64,000 bases of DNA from an uncultured Eubacteriales bacterium (GTDB taxonomy: Bacteria > Bacillota > Clostridia > Oscillospirales > Oscillospiraceae). Under the pieces are notes generated by a model. The model was not told the origin of the DNA, did no database searches, and saw nothing but the letters and a program-made list of their open reading frames with translations. The translations under genes and the position numbers were made by a program. Each line of letters starts with the position of its first letter. The stretch's first letter is position 1. The stretch is taken from NCBI GenBank assembly GCA_900079765.1, contig LT599017.1, forward strand, positions 496,001-560,000. Reading direction: 5' to 3'. Below, in pieces: positions 52,303-61,356 of the stretch.

Positions 52303-54026
52303 ATTACAAGGAAGTTTACGAAAAGTGGCTGAACAGCGCCGCCCTGAGCACGGCGGAGAAGGCGGAGCTGTCGGCGATTGCCGGGGATGAGAAGGAGATC
52401 GAGAGCCGGTTTTTCGCCCCCCTGGAGTTCGGCACGGCCGGCCTGCGGGGGACCATGTGCGTGGGCCTGCACCAGATGAATATCCACGTCATCCGCCATG
52501 CCACCCAGGCCTTTGCCGAGGTAATCCTGGCCGAGGGGGGGGATGCAGCCAAACGGGGCGTCGCTCTGTGCTACGACTGCCGCAACCACTCTCAGGAGTT
52601 TGCCCGGGAGGCCGCCGGGGTCATGGCGGGCAATGGGATCAGCGTGCGTATTTTCGAGAGCCTGCGGCCTACGCCGGAGCTCTCCTTCGCTGTCCGGGAG
52701 TACGGCTGCATCGCGGGCATCAACGTGACCGCCAGCCACAACCCCAAGGAGTATAACGGCTATAAGGTCTATTGGGAGGACGGCGCGCAGCTCCCTCCCC
52801 ACCACGCGGACGCCATCGCCAAGAAGATGGAGGAGCTGGACATTTTCGACTCCATCCGCAAAATGGACTACGAAGAGGCGGTAAAACGGGGGCTTGTCAC
52901 CGTCATGGGGGCCGAGACCGACGAGAAATTCCTCGCCAACGTCATGGCCCAGGTGAACGACCGCGCGGCGGTAGAGCAGGTGGCGGACACCTTCAAGATG
53001 GTTTATACCCCCTTCCACGGTACGGGCTATAAGCTTATTCCTGAGGTGCTCAGGCGCCTGGGCGTCAAGCACGTTATCTGCGTGCCCGAACAGATGGTGG
53101 TGGACGGCAACTTCCCCACCGTAGTTTCCCCTAACCCGGAGAACCCGGAGGGGTTCGCCCTGGCGGTGGCGCTTGCCAAGAAGGAGGGGGCCGACTTCAT
53201 CCTGGGCTCCGACCCCGACGCGGACCGTGTGGGTATCATGGTGCGCAACGACAAGGGCGAATATATCACTATCTCGGGTAACCAGACCGGCGTGCTGGCC
53301 CTCGATTATCTCATCGGCGCCCGCAAGCGGGCGGGCACCCTGCCGGAGAACGCAGTGGCCCTCAAGACCATTGTCACCACCGAAATGGCCCGCAAGGTGG
53401 CTGAGGTGAACGGCGTGAAGAGTTACGACACCTTCACCGGCTTTAAATTCATGGCGGAGAAGAAGAACGCCCTGGAGAAGGCCGGGGAGGGGAAGGTATT
53501 CTTCTCCTACGAGGAGAGCTACGGCTATATGATCGGCGATTATGTTCGGGATAAGGACGCCGTCACCGCCGCGCTGGTGATGACCGAGATGGCGGCCTGG
53601 TATGCCTCCAAGGGAATGACCCTCTACGACGCCCTCCAGAGCCTCTACGAGAAGTACGGCTACTACGGTGAGAAGACCCTCAATCTGGTCATGCCGGGGC
53701 TGGACGGTCTCGCCAAGATGAAGAAACTGATGGAGAGCCTGCGCGCAAAGCCCCTCACCGAGATCGCCGGGACGGCGGTCACCGGGCGGAAGGATTATGC
53801 CGACGGGACCGACACTGATGTGAGCACGGGTAAGGTGAGCGAGATGGAGCTCAAGGGCTCCAACGTGCTCAAGTATAAGCTCTCTGACGGTACCGATTTG
53901 GTGGTGCGCCCCTCCGGTACCGAGCCCAAGGTGAAGGTATACATCCTCGCCAGCGGCGCGGACAAGGCCGAGTGCGAGGAGAAGATTGAACGCTACGCCG
54001 CTTGGGCCGAGGGATTGAAGAATTAA
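52299..54026 (+). CDS. Phospho-sugar mutase (phosphoglucomutase/phosphomannomutase)
   Basis: The 575-residue alpha-D-phosphohexomutase has phosphoserine Ser146 in the loop TASHNPKEYNGYKVYW, metal loop GSDPDADRVGI, sugar-specificity loop FSYEESYGYM and the C-terminal phosphate-binding loop VRPSGTEPKVK. Length matches PgcA-type enzymes that interconvert glucose-1- and glucose-6-phosphate for polysaccharide and teichoic acid precursors. A perfect terminator follows. Confidence 0.95.
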   Translation: MNYKEVYEKWLNSAALSTAEKAELSAIAGDEKEIESRFFAPLEFGTAGLRGTMCVGLHQMNIHVIRHATQAFAEVILAEGGDAAKRGVALCYDCRNHSQEFAREAAGVMAGNGISVRIFESLRPTPELSFAVREYGCIAGINVTASHNPKEYNGYKVYWEDGAQLPPHHADAIAKKMEELDIFDSIRKMDYEEAVKRGLVTVMGAETDEKFLANVMAQVNDRAAVEQVADTFKMVYTPFHGTGYKLIPEVLRRLGVKHVICVPEQMVVDGNFPTVVSPNPENPEGFALAVALAKKEGADFILGSDPDADRVGIMVRNDKGEYITISGNQTGVLALDYLIGARKRAGTLPENAVALKTIVTTEMARKVAEVNGVKSYDTFTGFKFMAEKKNALEKAGEGKVFFSYEESYGYMIGDYVRDKDAVTAALVMTEMAAWYASKGMTLYDALQSLYEKYGYYGEKTLNLVMPGLDGLAKMKKLMESLRAKPLTEIAGTAVTGRKDYADGTDTDVSTGKVSEMELKGSNVLKYKLSDGTDLVVRPSGTEPKVKVYILASGADKAECEEKIERYAAWAEGLKN

Positions 54027-54032
54027 AAAATG

Positions 54033-54064
54033 CGCCCGGCATACGAAAGTATGCCGGGCGTTTT
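54033..54064. terminator. Bidirectional terminator
   Basis: A 12-bp perfect stem with GAAA loop (54033-54044 with 54049-54060), TTTT on one side and a run of A on the other, between convergent genes. Confidence 0.9.
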
Positions 54065-54069
54065 AGCGC

Positions 54070-54576
54070 TCAGGGGTGGTCGAAGCGGTAATAGATGCTC
54101 TCCATCTCGGCGTGGGTGATGGTCCCGTAGGGAGCGCGAAGACCGCCCTCGGCCCAATCGATGAGACCCGACTCGGTGGCCCAGTAGAGTGAGTCGTCGG
54201 CCCAGGGGGAGATATCGGCGTAATCGTTACACATGGCGAGATTAGAGATGGTGGCGGTGTCCCGCCCGATGTGGGCGGCTGCCCGGCGGAGGAAGACGGC
54301 GGCCTCCTCCCGGGTGATGGGGCGCTCCGGCTCGAAACAGCCCTCCCCCACGCCCAGAATGAGCCCTAAGTCATGGGCCCAGCAGACTGCGGTGGTATAG
54401 GGGGTGTCGTGCGATAGATCCGAGAAGATCCGGGTGTCCTCGTAGGGAACGCTGCCCCACAGCTCCCACAGGTCCTGGACGAACTCGCCCCGAGTCACCG
54501 GCCTGTCGGACTGGACGGACCGGACGGGAGCGAGGAGCAGCAGGGCGGCGAGGAAAATGGCGCATACTCTTTTCAT
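54070..54576 (-). CDS. Short SLH-domain protein
   Basis: The 168-residue secreted protein consists of a signal peptide (MKRVCAIFLAALLLLAPV) and SLH-type repeats only (VTRGEFVQDLWELWG; FSDLSHDTPYTTAVCWAHDLGLILGVG; ITREEAAVFLRRAA; YADISPWADDSLYWATESGLI). No effector domain is attached, unlike the larger SLH proteins. ATG 54576 follows GGGAGGG. It lies 59 bp downstream of the dehydrogenase gene on the same strand. Confidence 0.85.
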   Translation of the reverse strand: MKRVCAIFLAALLLLAPVRSVQSDRPVTRGEFVQDLWELWGSVPYEDTRIFSDLSHDTPYTTAVCWAHDLGLILGVGEGCFEPERPITREEAAVFLRRAAAHIGRDTATISNLAMCNDYADISPWADDSLYWATESGLIDWAEGGLRAPYGTITHAEMESIYYRFDHP

Positions 54577-54635
54577 GGTATCCCTCCCAAGAGAGATTAC
54601 CATAAAAAGGAAAAATTAACAGTCGAAAGAGAGGC

Positions 54636-55595
54636 CTATTTCATGCGGTTGCGTAGAGGCTGTCCCGCCACATAGGCGCGTAAATTTTCCAGGGCAATAG
54701 CGGTGATGAGCGCGCGGGTGGCAGGCAGGTGCTCGCCGCCGGCGATGTGGGGGGTGAGAAGAGCGTTGGGGCACTGCCAGAGGGGGTGCCCGGCGGGGAG
54801 AGGTTCGGGCGCGGTCACGTCCAGCCCCGCGCCCCAGAGGTGGCCCGAGGCTAGAATCCGGGCCAGCGCATCGCAGTCCACAGCGGTGCCCCGGCCTGCG
54901 TTGAGAAGGACGGCGTCGGGTTTCATCAGGCGTAGGCGCGCCTCGTTCATTAGGCCGTCAGTCTCCGGGGAGCGGGGGAGGACCATGGCCACCACGTCGG
55001 CCTGAGGGAGGAGGGCCTCCAGGTCCGTGAAGGGGTGCATCTCGTCCACACCGTCGGCATTCTTGGAGGGGTCACGCCGCAGGCCCAGGACCTTGGCCGC
55101 GCCCAGGGACTTACAGAGGGCGGCGAAGGAGGAGCCGATGTCCCCGGTGCCCAGTACCAGAATGGTGGAACCCCGGACGGACTTGACAGCCCCCAGGTCG
55201 TCAAAGCCCTCGCCGTGCTGGAGATCCCGGTACTGGGGGAGGAACTTTAAAAGGGAGAGGAGCATAGCGAACATATGCTCGCTCACGGCCTGGCCATAGG
55301 CCCCCACGGCGGAGGTGAGAGCTGCACCATCAGGGAAGACGCCGGACCGGAGGTAGGAGTCTACCCCGGCGCTCCAGGTCTGAAGCCACCGGAGCTTTTT
55401 CGCCCCAATCAGGACTTTGGGGGGCGGACAGCCAAAGATGATGGAGGCGCTCTCATAGAGAGAGGGGTCCTCGATGTCGGCGGCGGAGCGGAGGCTGTCC
55501 GCAGGGCAGAAAATATGTTCATATCCCGGCGCCGCGGCCTCGAACGAGGCGCGCTCGTCTTCGGTAAGGGAGAGAAGGTTCAAAATTTTATCCAT
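54636..55595 (-). CDS. D-2-hydroxyacid dehydrogenase
   Basis: A 319-residue NAD(P)-dependent dehydrogenase. It has the dinucleotide loop VLGTGDIGSSFA (G-x-G-x2-G), the catalytic arginine in LLNAGRGTAVD, the glutamate region LDVTAPEPLP and the histidine in LLTPHIAG. The substrate (glyoxylate, hydroxypyruvate or another 2-oxoacid) is unknown. ATG 55595 follows an AAGGCAGG site. A promoter with a perfect palindrome directly upstream indicates a dedicated repressor or activator. Confidence 0.92.
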   Translation of the reverse strand: MDKILNLLSLTEDERASFEAAAPGYEHIFCPADSLRSAADIEDPSLYESASIIFGCPPPKVLIGAKKLRWLQTWSAGVDSYLRSGVFPDGAALTSAVGAYGQAVSEHMFAMLLSLLKFLPQYRDLQHGEGFDDLGAVKSVRGSTILVLGTGDIGSSFAALCKSLGAAKVLGLRRDPSKNADGVDEMHPFTDLEALLPQADVVAMVLPRSPETDGLMNEARLRLMKPDAVLLNAGRGTAVDCDALARILASGHLWGAGLDVTAPEPLPAGHPLWQCPNALLTPHIAGGEHLPATRALITAIALENLRAYVAGQPLRNRMK

Positions 55596-55620
55596 GGTGT
55601 GGCCTGCCTTTCGGTGGTGT

Positions 55621-55660
55621 ATGATAGTACTATCATAAGGGTGGGCAGGGAAAAGGTCAA
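55621..55660 (-). promoter_or_regulatory. Promoter with 16-bp perfect palindrome
   Basis: Minus strand: TTGACC (55655-55660), 17 bp, TATGAT (55632-55637). The palindrome ATGATAGTACTATCAT at 55621-55636 overlaps the -10 box, an ideal repressor position. Confidence 0.8.
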
Positions 55661-55739
55661 GGGGCGGCTTCCTATTGCGGGCGGGAGAGGGGAGAATTAC
55701 GGCGGTCAAGAATGGGCGCACGCCGCATAGGCGACGCCC

Positions 55740-55768
55740 TTGCGATTTTGCGCGTAAGGCGGTATACT
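55740..55768 (+). promoter_or_regulatory. Promoter of recG
   Basis: TTGCGA (55740-55745), 17 bp, TATACT (55763-55768), about 30 bp before the start codon. Confidence 0.6.
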
Positions 55769-55798
55769 ATGGCATAATAGAGTATAGGAGGTGAGGAG

Positions 55799-57880
55799 AT
55801 GGCTTTGACGTTGGCGTCCGGCGTGCGGGAGCTGCCGGGCGTGGGGGAGGCGCGGGCCAAGCACCTGGATAAGTTGGGGCTGCGTACCGCGGGGGATCTC
55901 CTCGCCTACTTTCCCCGAAATTATGAGGACCGGACCAGGGCTGCCTCTATCCGGGACGCCCAGCCGGGGGAACCGGTATGCATAGAGGCCATGGTGACCG
56001 AGAGTCCCAAGCTCTCCCGTGTCCGCAAGGGGCTGGAGCTGACGCGGGTCAAGGCGGTGGACGAGACCGCAGCCATGACGGTGACCTTCTTTAACCAGAC
56101 CTACGTGAAGGACGCGCTGCGTCCGGGGGAGAGCTACGTCTTCTATGGCAGGGTGGAGACGATGGGCCGGGCACGGCAGATGACCAACCCCGTCTTCGAG
56201 CCGGTGGGCCGGGCCCGGTTCACCGGGCGCATCATGCCGGTATACCCCCTTACCGCCGGGGTGTCCAACAATCTGCTGGCGGGCTTAACTGAGCGGTGCG
56301 TGGAGGCCTGTGCCGGCCAGGTGGCGGAGCTGCTGCCCGAGGAGATACGCCTTACTCACGAGCTTGCCCAGAGCGAGTTTTCATATCAAAATATCCACTT
56401 CCCTGAGAGCTGGGAGAGTCTGGAGCTTGCCAGGCGTAGGCTCATCTTCGAGGAATTCTTTTACCTCACATGCGGAATGGCCCTGCTCAAGAGCCGCCGG
56501 GACGGCGGAGCGGGCCCGGTCTTTGAGAAGAGCGGGCCGGAGGGGTTCTATGATCTCCTCCCCTTCACCCTGACGGGAGCCCAGAAGAGGGCCATCGCCG
56601 AGGCCGCCGCCGACATGGCGTCGGGAAAGCCTATGAACCGGCTGGTGCAGGGGGATGTGGGCTCGGGCAAGACGGCGGTGGCCGCCGCCTGTGCGTGGCT
56701 TTCCAGGGAGAACGGCTGGCAGAGCGCGCTGATGGCGCCCACCGAGATCCTCGCCCAGCAGCACTACCGTTCCCTCTCCGCACTGCTCACCCCCTGCGGG
56801 GTGCGCCTGGGGCTCCTCACCGGGAGCATGAAAGCGGCGGAGAAGAAGCGCATGTATACCCTGCTGGAGGCGGGGGAGATCGACCTTGTGGTGGGGACTC
56901 ATGCCCTCCTCTCCGAAGGGGTGGCCTTTCGCCGCCTGGGGCTGGTGGTGGCGGACGAGCAGCACCGTTTCGGCGTGGCCCAGCGGGCGGCGCTGTCGGC
57001 GAAGGCCGGGGACTTTACCCCCCATGTATTGGTCATGTCGGCAACTCCCATTCCGCGGACGCTGGCGTTGATCGTGTACGGGGACCTGGACGTGTCGGTC
57101 ATCGACGAGCTTCCCCCCGGAAGGACCCCCATTGAGACCTATCTTGTGGGGGAGAACAAGCGCGAGAGGATGTACGGCTTTGTCCGCAAGCTGGTGGGCG
57201 AGGGGCGGCAGGCCTACATCGTCTGCCCGGCAGTGGAGGAGGCCGACCCGGATAGTCCCGCCGCCGAGGGCTTTGCGGACCTGAAGGCTGTCACGCAATA
57301 CGCCGAGGAGCTGAGGAGAGAGGTCTTTCCCGAGCTGAGGGTGGGCTTTGTCCACGGCAAGCTGAAGGCAAGGGAAAAGGACGCGGCCATGGCGGCCTTT
57401 GCCTCCGGCGCGCTGGACGTGCTGGTGTCCACCACCGTCATCGAGGTGGGGGTAGACGTGTCCAACGCCGCCCTCATGGTGGTGGAGAATGCCGAGCGGT
57501 TCGGCCTGTCCCAGCTTCACCAGCTCAGGGGCCGGGTGGGCCGGGGCGGGCACAAGTCCTACTGCGTTCTGGTGACCGCCACCCGAAACGAGGAGAGCCG
57601 CAAGCGGCTCAAGGTGCTGGTGGAGACCACCGACGGCTTTAAAATCGCCGAGGAGGACCTAAAGCTCCGTGGCCCCGGCGACTTTTTCGGCCAGCGGCAG
57701 CACGGCCTGCCTCAGCTCCACATTGCCGACCTGGCGGGGGACGTACGCCTTTTGAAGGAGGCTCAGGCTGCCGCCCAGACGCTCCTGGTGCAGGACCCGG
57801 GCCTTGCCTGGAGGGAGCATAGGCCCCTTTTGGAGCGGGTGCGGCGGATGTTCGCCGAGAATCCGGATATTTTTAACTGA
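55799..57880 (+). CDS. recG: ATP-dependent DNA helicase RecG
   Basis: The 693-residue helicase has an N-terminal wedge/OB domain (residues ~1-150), Walker A GDVGSGKTA, motif II as DEQH (VADEQHRFG, typical of RecG), motif III MSATPIPRTLAL and the C-terminal helicase motif QLRGRVGRG. It remodels stalled replication forks and Holliday junctions. GGAGGTGAGG precedes ATG 55799. The acetyltransferase gene follows after 15 bp. Confidence 0.97.
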   Translation: MALTLASGVRELPGVGEARAKHLDKLGLRTAGDLLAYFPRNYEDRTRAASIRDAQPGEPVCIEAMVTESPKLSRVRKGLELTRVKAVDETAAMTVTFFNQTYVKDALRPGESYVFYGRVETMGRARQMTNPVFEPVGRARFTGRIMPVYPLTAGVSNNLLAGLTERCVEACAGQVAELLPEEIRLTHELAQSEFSYQNIHFPESWESLELARRRLIFEEFFYLTCGMALLKSRRDGGAGPVFEKSGPEGFYDLLPFTLTGAQKRAIAEAAADMASGKPMNRLVQGDVGSGKTAVAAACAWLSRENGWQSALMAPTEILAQQHYRSLSALLTPCGVRLGLLTGSMKAAEKKRMYTLLEAGEIDLVVGTHALLSEGVAFRRLGLVVADEQHRFGVAQRAALSAKAGDFTPHVLVMSATPIPRTLALIVYGDLDVSVIDELPPGRTPIETYLVGENKRERMYGFVRKLVGEGRQAYIVCPAVEEADPDSPAAEGFADLKAVTQYAEELRREVFPELRVGFVHGKLKAREKDAAMAAFASGALDVLVSTTVIEVGVDVSNAALMVVENAERFGLSQLHQLRGRVGRGGHKSYCVLVTATRNEESRKRLKVLVETTDGFKIAEEDLKLRGPGDFFGQRQHGLPQLHIADLAGDVRLLKEAQAAAQTLLVQDPGLAWREHRPLLERVRRMFAENPDIFN

Positions 57881-57895
57881 GCATCGGAGGAAAGC

Positions 57896-58351
57896 ATGTT
57901 GACGATACGAGAGATGACGGCGGGGGACCGGGCGGACGTTATGCCCATGGTGACGGAGTTCTACCACAGTCCCGCCGTGGAGCACGACGTACCCGCGGCC
58001 ATATTGGAGCGGAGCTTTGACGCCGCCGTAGGGGACGACGGTCTTCTGCGGGGCCTCCTGCTCCTGGAGGGTGTGGCGGCCGTGGGGTACTGCTACGTCA
58101 CAGAGTATTACTCCGCCGAGGTGGGGGGCCGGTGCCTGATGATCGAGGAGCTATATCTCATGCCCGAGTGCCGCGGCAAGGGATACGGCAGCCAGGTATT
58201 CAAATGGCTTATGGAGCAATACCCCGATCACCTCCGTCTGCGGCTGGAGGTCACGGTGGCAAACGCCGGGGCCTTGCGGCTTTACGAGCGGCTTGGGTTC
58301 CGTTTTTTGGAATATGGCCAGATGGTCTTAGACAGAGAATGGGAGGAATAA
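57896..58351 (+). CDS. GNAT-family N-acetyltransferase
   Basis: The 151-residue protein shows the acetyl-CoA loop LMPECRGKGYGSQVFKWLM and the C-terminal NAGALRLYERLGF motif. The substrate is unknown. It lies in a string of plus-strand genes after recG. Confidence 0.9.
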   Translation: MLTIREMTAGDRADVMPMVTEFYHSPAVEHDVPAAILERSFDAAVGDDGLLRGLLLLEGVAAVGYCYVTEYYSAEVGGRCLMIEELYLMPECRGKGYGSQVFKWLMEQYPDHLRLRLEVTVANAGALRLYERLGFRFLEYGQMVLDREWEE

Positions 58352-58353
58352 AA

Positions 58354-58737
58354 ATGGACAAGATAGGGAGAGCGCAGGCCCTGAGGAACGATGAGCGCGT
58401 GCACTATAACTGTTGTCAGGCGGTGCTGGTGCCCTTCGCAGCGGAGTGCGGGATGAGCGAGGATGCCGCATTCCGCCTGGGGGCCAACTTTGGCTCCGGT
58501 ATGCGGCATGGAGGCACCTGCGGGGTCATCACCGGGAGCCTGATGGTGCTGGGGATGCTGGGGAAGGGCGAGGAGGAGTCCCGTCGTTTCCTCCAGGCGT
58601 TCACGGAGGAAAAGGGCTGCCTCACCTGTGCCGAGCTGCTCCAGAAGGACATGGACGCTGGCATTCCCCGCAAGACTGGCTGCGACGGCAACGTGCGAAG
58701 CGCGGTGGCCCTCGTCGAAGAGATTTTAAAGGACTGA
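58354..58737 (+). CDS. C_GCAxxG_C_C-family redox protein
   Basis: The 127-residue protein has the spaced cysteine pattern of this family: YNCCQAVLVPF, GGTCGVITGSLMVLGML, CLTCAELL and TGCDGNV. Such proteins are thought to bind metal or act in redox chemistry and are common in anaerobes. ATG 58354 follows GGAGGAA. The central motif reads GGTCGV. Confidence 0.85.
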   Translation: MDKIGRAQALRNDERVHYNCCQAVLVPFAAECGMSEDAAFRLGANFGSGMRHGGTCGVITGSLMVLGMLGKGEEESRRFLQAFTEEKGCLTCAELLQKDMDAGIPRKTGCDGNVRSAVALVEEILKD

Positions 58738-58742
58738 TACCA

Positions 58743-59534
58743 TTGCCTGAGAGCTATTTCCATGTCCGCTGCGCCCGCCGGGCCTACCAAAAATGCGGTG
58801 CGCGGGGGTACGACATCCCCTCTGTCATCGCCGGATCTGCCGGGCCGGACATCCTCTTTTACTACATTGGTCTCCCTCCGCTGACCTTTCTGGGCCAGCG
58901 GATGCACCGGGAGCGGTGTGGCCCCTTCCTCACCGCCCTGGTGCGGCGGGCGGACAGTCTGACACTGCGCAGCTACGTCCTGGGTTTTTTGAGCCACAAC
59001 GCCGCCGACACCACTCTCCATCCTTGGGTGAAGCGGAGCGGCCTGCCCCACGCGGCAGCGGAGAGCGCGTTGGACAGTTTTTGCCTCCTGCGCGACAGCG
59101 GCCGGGGTATCGTGGAGGCCGCCGACAGTGCGGCAAGGCTGACGCGGGAAAAGCGGCTGGAGATCGGCGGGCTTTTGAGCGAGGCTATCCGGGAGGTCTA
59201 TGGCGTGCGGGTGAGCCGGGGCGCGCTGGCAGGAGCGATAGAGGACTTTCGCCGCTGCCGGGGCTGGCTGCGAGACCCCAAGCGCCGCAAGGCAAGGCTG
59301 GCCGGAGGGGCCGAGCGGCTCCTTCGCCTGGAGGCTGGGACCTTGGCGGGGCACCTGACCCCCGGCGGGCCTCTGGACGCGACGGAGGAGCTGGAGGAGC
59401 AGATGGCTCAGGCCGAGGACCTGGCGGCGGAGCTGATGAGCGCCGCTCAAAGCTGGTGGGCCGGGGAGCTGGGCCCGCTGGAGCTGGAGCGAAGGATTGG
59501 GGACCGGCCATATAACGGAGAAAATAGAATTTAA
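58743..59534 (+). CDS. Zinc-dependent phospholipase C-like protein
   Basis: The 263-residue cytoplasmic protein begins at TTG 58743 (PESYFHVRCARRAYQKCG). The zinc-ligand-like region GFLSHNAADTTLHPWV matches proteins annotated as zinc-dependent phospholipase C family in Clostridia, which lack a signal peptide and have no proven lipase activity. The C-terminal half is helical, Ala/Glu-rich. Composition is very GC-rich, and minus-strand frames here are shadows. Confidence 0.7.
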   Translation: MPESYFHVRCARRAYQKCGARGYDIPSVIAGSAGPDILFYYIGLPPLTFLGQRMHRERCGPFLTALVRRADSLTLRSYVLGFLSHNAADTTLHPWVKRSGLPHAAAESALDSFCLLRDSGRGIVEAADSAARLTREKRLEIGGLLSEAIREVYGVRVSRGALAGAIEDFRRCRGWLRDPKRRKARLAGGAERLLRLEAGTLAGHLTPGGPLDATEELEEQMAQAEDLAAELMSAAQSWWAGELGPLELERRIGDRPYNGENRI

Positions 59535-59537
59535 AAA

Positions 59538-59579
59538 TGAACCCCCTGCCCCGGCCAGAGAGCCGGGACAGGGGGTTCA
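59538..59579. terminator. Terminator between convergent genes
   Basis: TGAACCCCCTG-type arm pairs with CAGGGGGTTCA around an inner CCCGGC/GCCGGG stem. Confidence 0.75.
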
Positions 59580-59653
59580 TGCGCTGTTTGAGGGGCGGAG
59601 GACGTACCGCTCGATGCGCTGGGATTGTCTACTGGAGAGAGCAGGGAGGGAGT

Positions 59654-60685
59654 TTATTCGTAGACGATGCAGTTTTTGATGACCGCGCCGGAGGCGTGCT
59701 CCAAAATGGCCTTCTCGATGTCCTCGATGCGGTACTCGTTCTGGACAAAGTCGTCGGCTGAGATGGCGTCCATCTTCAGCATCTCAAAGGCTGCGTTCAC
59801 ATGGACGGGGGTGGTGTGGAACACGCCCTTTATGGTGAGCTGGGAGTAGTGGAGCAGAGTGGTGTCCACAGGGACGGTGAGGCCCTTCTTGGTACCGCCG
59901 AAGCAGAGGACGAAACCGCCGGGCCGTGCCATGTTCATGGCGATGGTCCAGACCTCAGGGATGCCTGCCGCCTCGATAGCAACGTCCACACCGCGGCCCT
60001 CCTCGGTCAGGTCCTTCACGGCTTGGGCCTGGTCGGACACATTTTTGATGTTGACGGTCTCCTGGGCGCCCAGCTTGCGGGCCAGGTCCAGGCGCACATC
60101 GGACATGTCGCAGGCGATGACCCGCGCGCCCCGGAGGTAGCACATGCGGATGAACATGAGGCCGATGGGGCCGCAGCCGTTGACGCACACCGTATCGCCC
60201 AGTTCGATGGGCACGTTGGCGGTGCCGTATACGGCGCAGGCCAGGGGCTCGAGCAGCGCGGCCTGCTTATAGCTCATGATGTCTGGCATGAGGAACATAT
60301 TCTGCTCCACGATGGGAGCGGGGATGAGCTGGTACTGGGCATAGGCCCCGTTGGTGAACTGGTTCTGGATGAGGTCGGGGCACATGGAGTGAAGGCCCTT
60401 CTTACAATAGTAGCACTTGTTACAGGGAGCGCTGTTGTGGGCTACCACCCGGTCGCCCACCTTGAACTTGGCGACTCCCCCACCCACGGCGTGGATGATA
60501 CCCGCGGCCTCATGGCCCATGGAGAAGGGAGGATCATACCGGTAGCCCCGCTTATAGGTCTTCACATCGGTACCGCAGGTGAGGGTGACCTTATTCTGCA
60601 CCACTACCTCGCCGGGGCCGGGCACAGGGATGGGGCCGTCCTCCACGCGTATGTCCTCAGGCGCGTAAAACAGAACTCTTTTCAT
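59654..60685 (-). CDS. Zinc-dependent alcohol dehydrogenase (polyol dehydrogenase type)
   Basis: The 343-residue MDR-family enzyme has catalytic zinc ligands in TCGTDVKTY and GHEAAG, a structural zinc site with cysteines in APCNKCYYCKKGLHSMC and an NAD-binding loop VNGCGPIGLMF. Relatives oxidise sugar alcohols or their phosphates (galactitol-1-phosphate, sorbitol, threonine). It is the last gene of the PTS-aldolase-DhaKL operon, 22 bp after dhaL, so a polyol phosphate is a reasonable substrate guess. Confidence 0.92.
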   Translation of the reverse strand: MKRVLFYAPEDIRVEDGPIPVPGPGEVVVQNKVTLTCGTDVKTYKRGYRYDPPFSMGHEAAGIIHAVGGGVAKFKVGDRVVAHNSAPCNKCYYCKKGLHSMCPDLIQNQFTNGAYAQYQLIPAPIVEQNMFLMPDIMSYKQAALLEPLACAVYGTANVPIELGDTVCVNGCGPIGLMFIRMCYLRGARVIACDMSDVRLDLARKLGAQETVNIKNVSDQAQAVKDLTEEGRGVDVAIEAAGIPEVWTIAMNMARPGGFVLCFGGTKKGLTVPVDTTLLHYSQLTIKGVFHTTPVHVNAAFEMLKMDAISADDFVQNEYRIEDIEKAILEHASGAVIKNCIVYE

Positions 60686-60707
60686 TTTGATCAGTCCTTT
60701 CGATTGC

Positions 60708-61355
60708 TTAGTGAAGCTTGCCCATGATGTAATCGGCTAGACACGTGAGCTGGATGCACATGGTGACCGCGCCGGGATCCAGGTCACCCACTCCCTTATT
60801 CCGCTGGTAGCTGGCCCGGCCCTTGATGGCCTCCATCTCTCTGGTGCGCTCCATACCCTCCGCGGCCCCCTGCTTTAGGGCCTCCAGAGCGGCAACGTCG
60901 TCGGCACCGCTCTCCAGGGCGGCGCGGTAGGCGGCCGCGCCCTCGTAGAGGCTGTCAATCATGGTTTTCCATCCGGGCTCGGCCTTGCCCCGGTTCATGA
61001 TGGCGGTGAGCTCGGCGTCCAGCAGAGTGAGGAGGGTGTGCGCATCCAGAGTCTCCACCCCGGCCAGGGCCTTGGCGGCGGCGAGGTAACCGCTGCCGTA
61101 GAGCACACCGGAGGAGCCGCCGATGGCTCCCATCAGGGTCATGCCTACCTTTTTAAGCATGTCTGGCAGGGAGAGAACGGCAAGCTCGCCCGAGAGGGAG
61201 GCGAGCTTATCAAAGCCCATGAGTAAATTGACGCAGTGGTCCCCGTCGCCGGTCTTGGCGTCCAGCGCGGTGACGTACTCGCGTTGTTTTTCAATTTCAG
61301 TGCCGGCGATGTTCAGGTACTCTACATAGTCGGCGGCGGTAATGGCAAAGGACAT
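60708..61355 (-). CDS. dhaL: Dihydroxyacetone kinase subunit DhaL
   Basis: The 215-residue ADP-binding subunit has the Mg-site motif DAKTGDGDHCVNLLMGF and the GGSSGVLYGSGYLAAAKAL segment. With DhaK it phosphorylates dihydroxyacetone or a related ketose. It starts two bases after the dhaK stop codon. No DhaM phosphodonor gene is seen in the window. Confidence 0.93.
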   Translation of the reverse strand: MSFAITAADYVEYLNIAGTEIEKQREYVTALDAKTGDGDHCVNLLMGFDKLASLSGELAVLSLPDMLKKVGMTLMGAIGGSSGVLYGSGYLAAAKALAGVETLDAHTLLTLLDAELTAIMNRGKAEPGWKTMIDSLYEGAAAYRAALESGADDVAALEALKQGAAEGMERTREMEAIKGRASYQRNKGVGDLDPGAVTMCIQLTCLADYIMGKLH

Positions 61356-61356
61356 A

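Noticed and set aside
56381-57553. Minus-strand ORF of 390 codons inside recG
   Set aside because: Antisense of conserved helicase motifs, typical of GC-rich coding DNA.
58416-59450. Minus-strand ORF of 344 codons opposite the phospholipase-like gene
   Set aside because: Shadow frame without ribosome site or recognisable domain.
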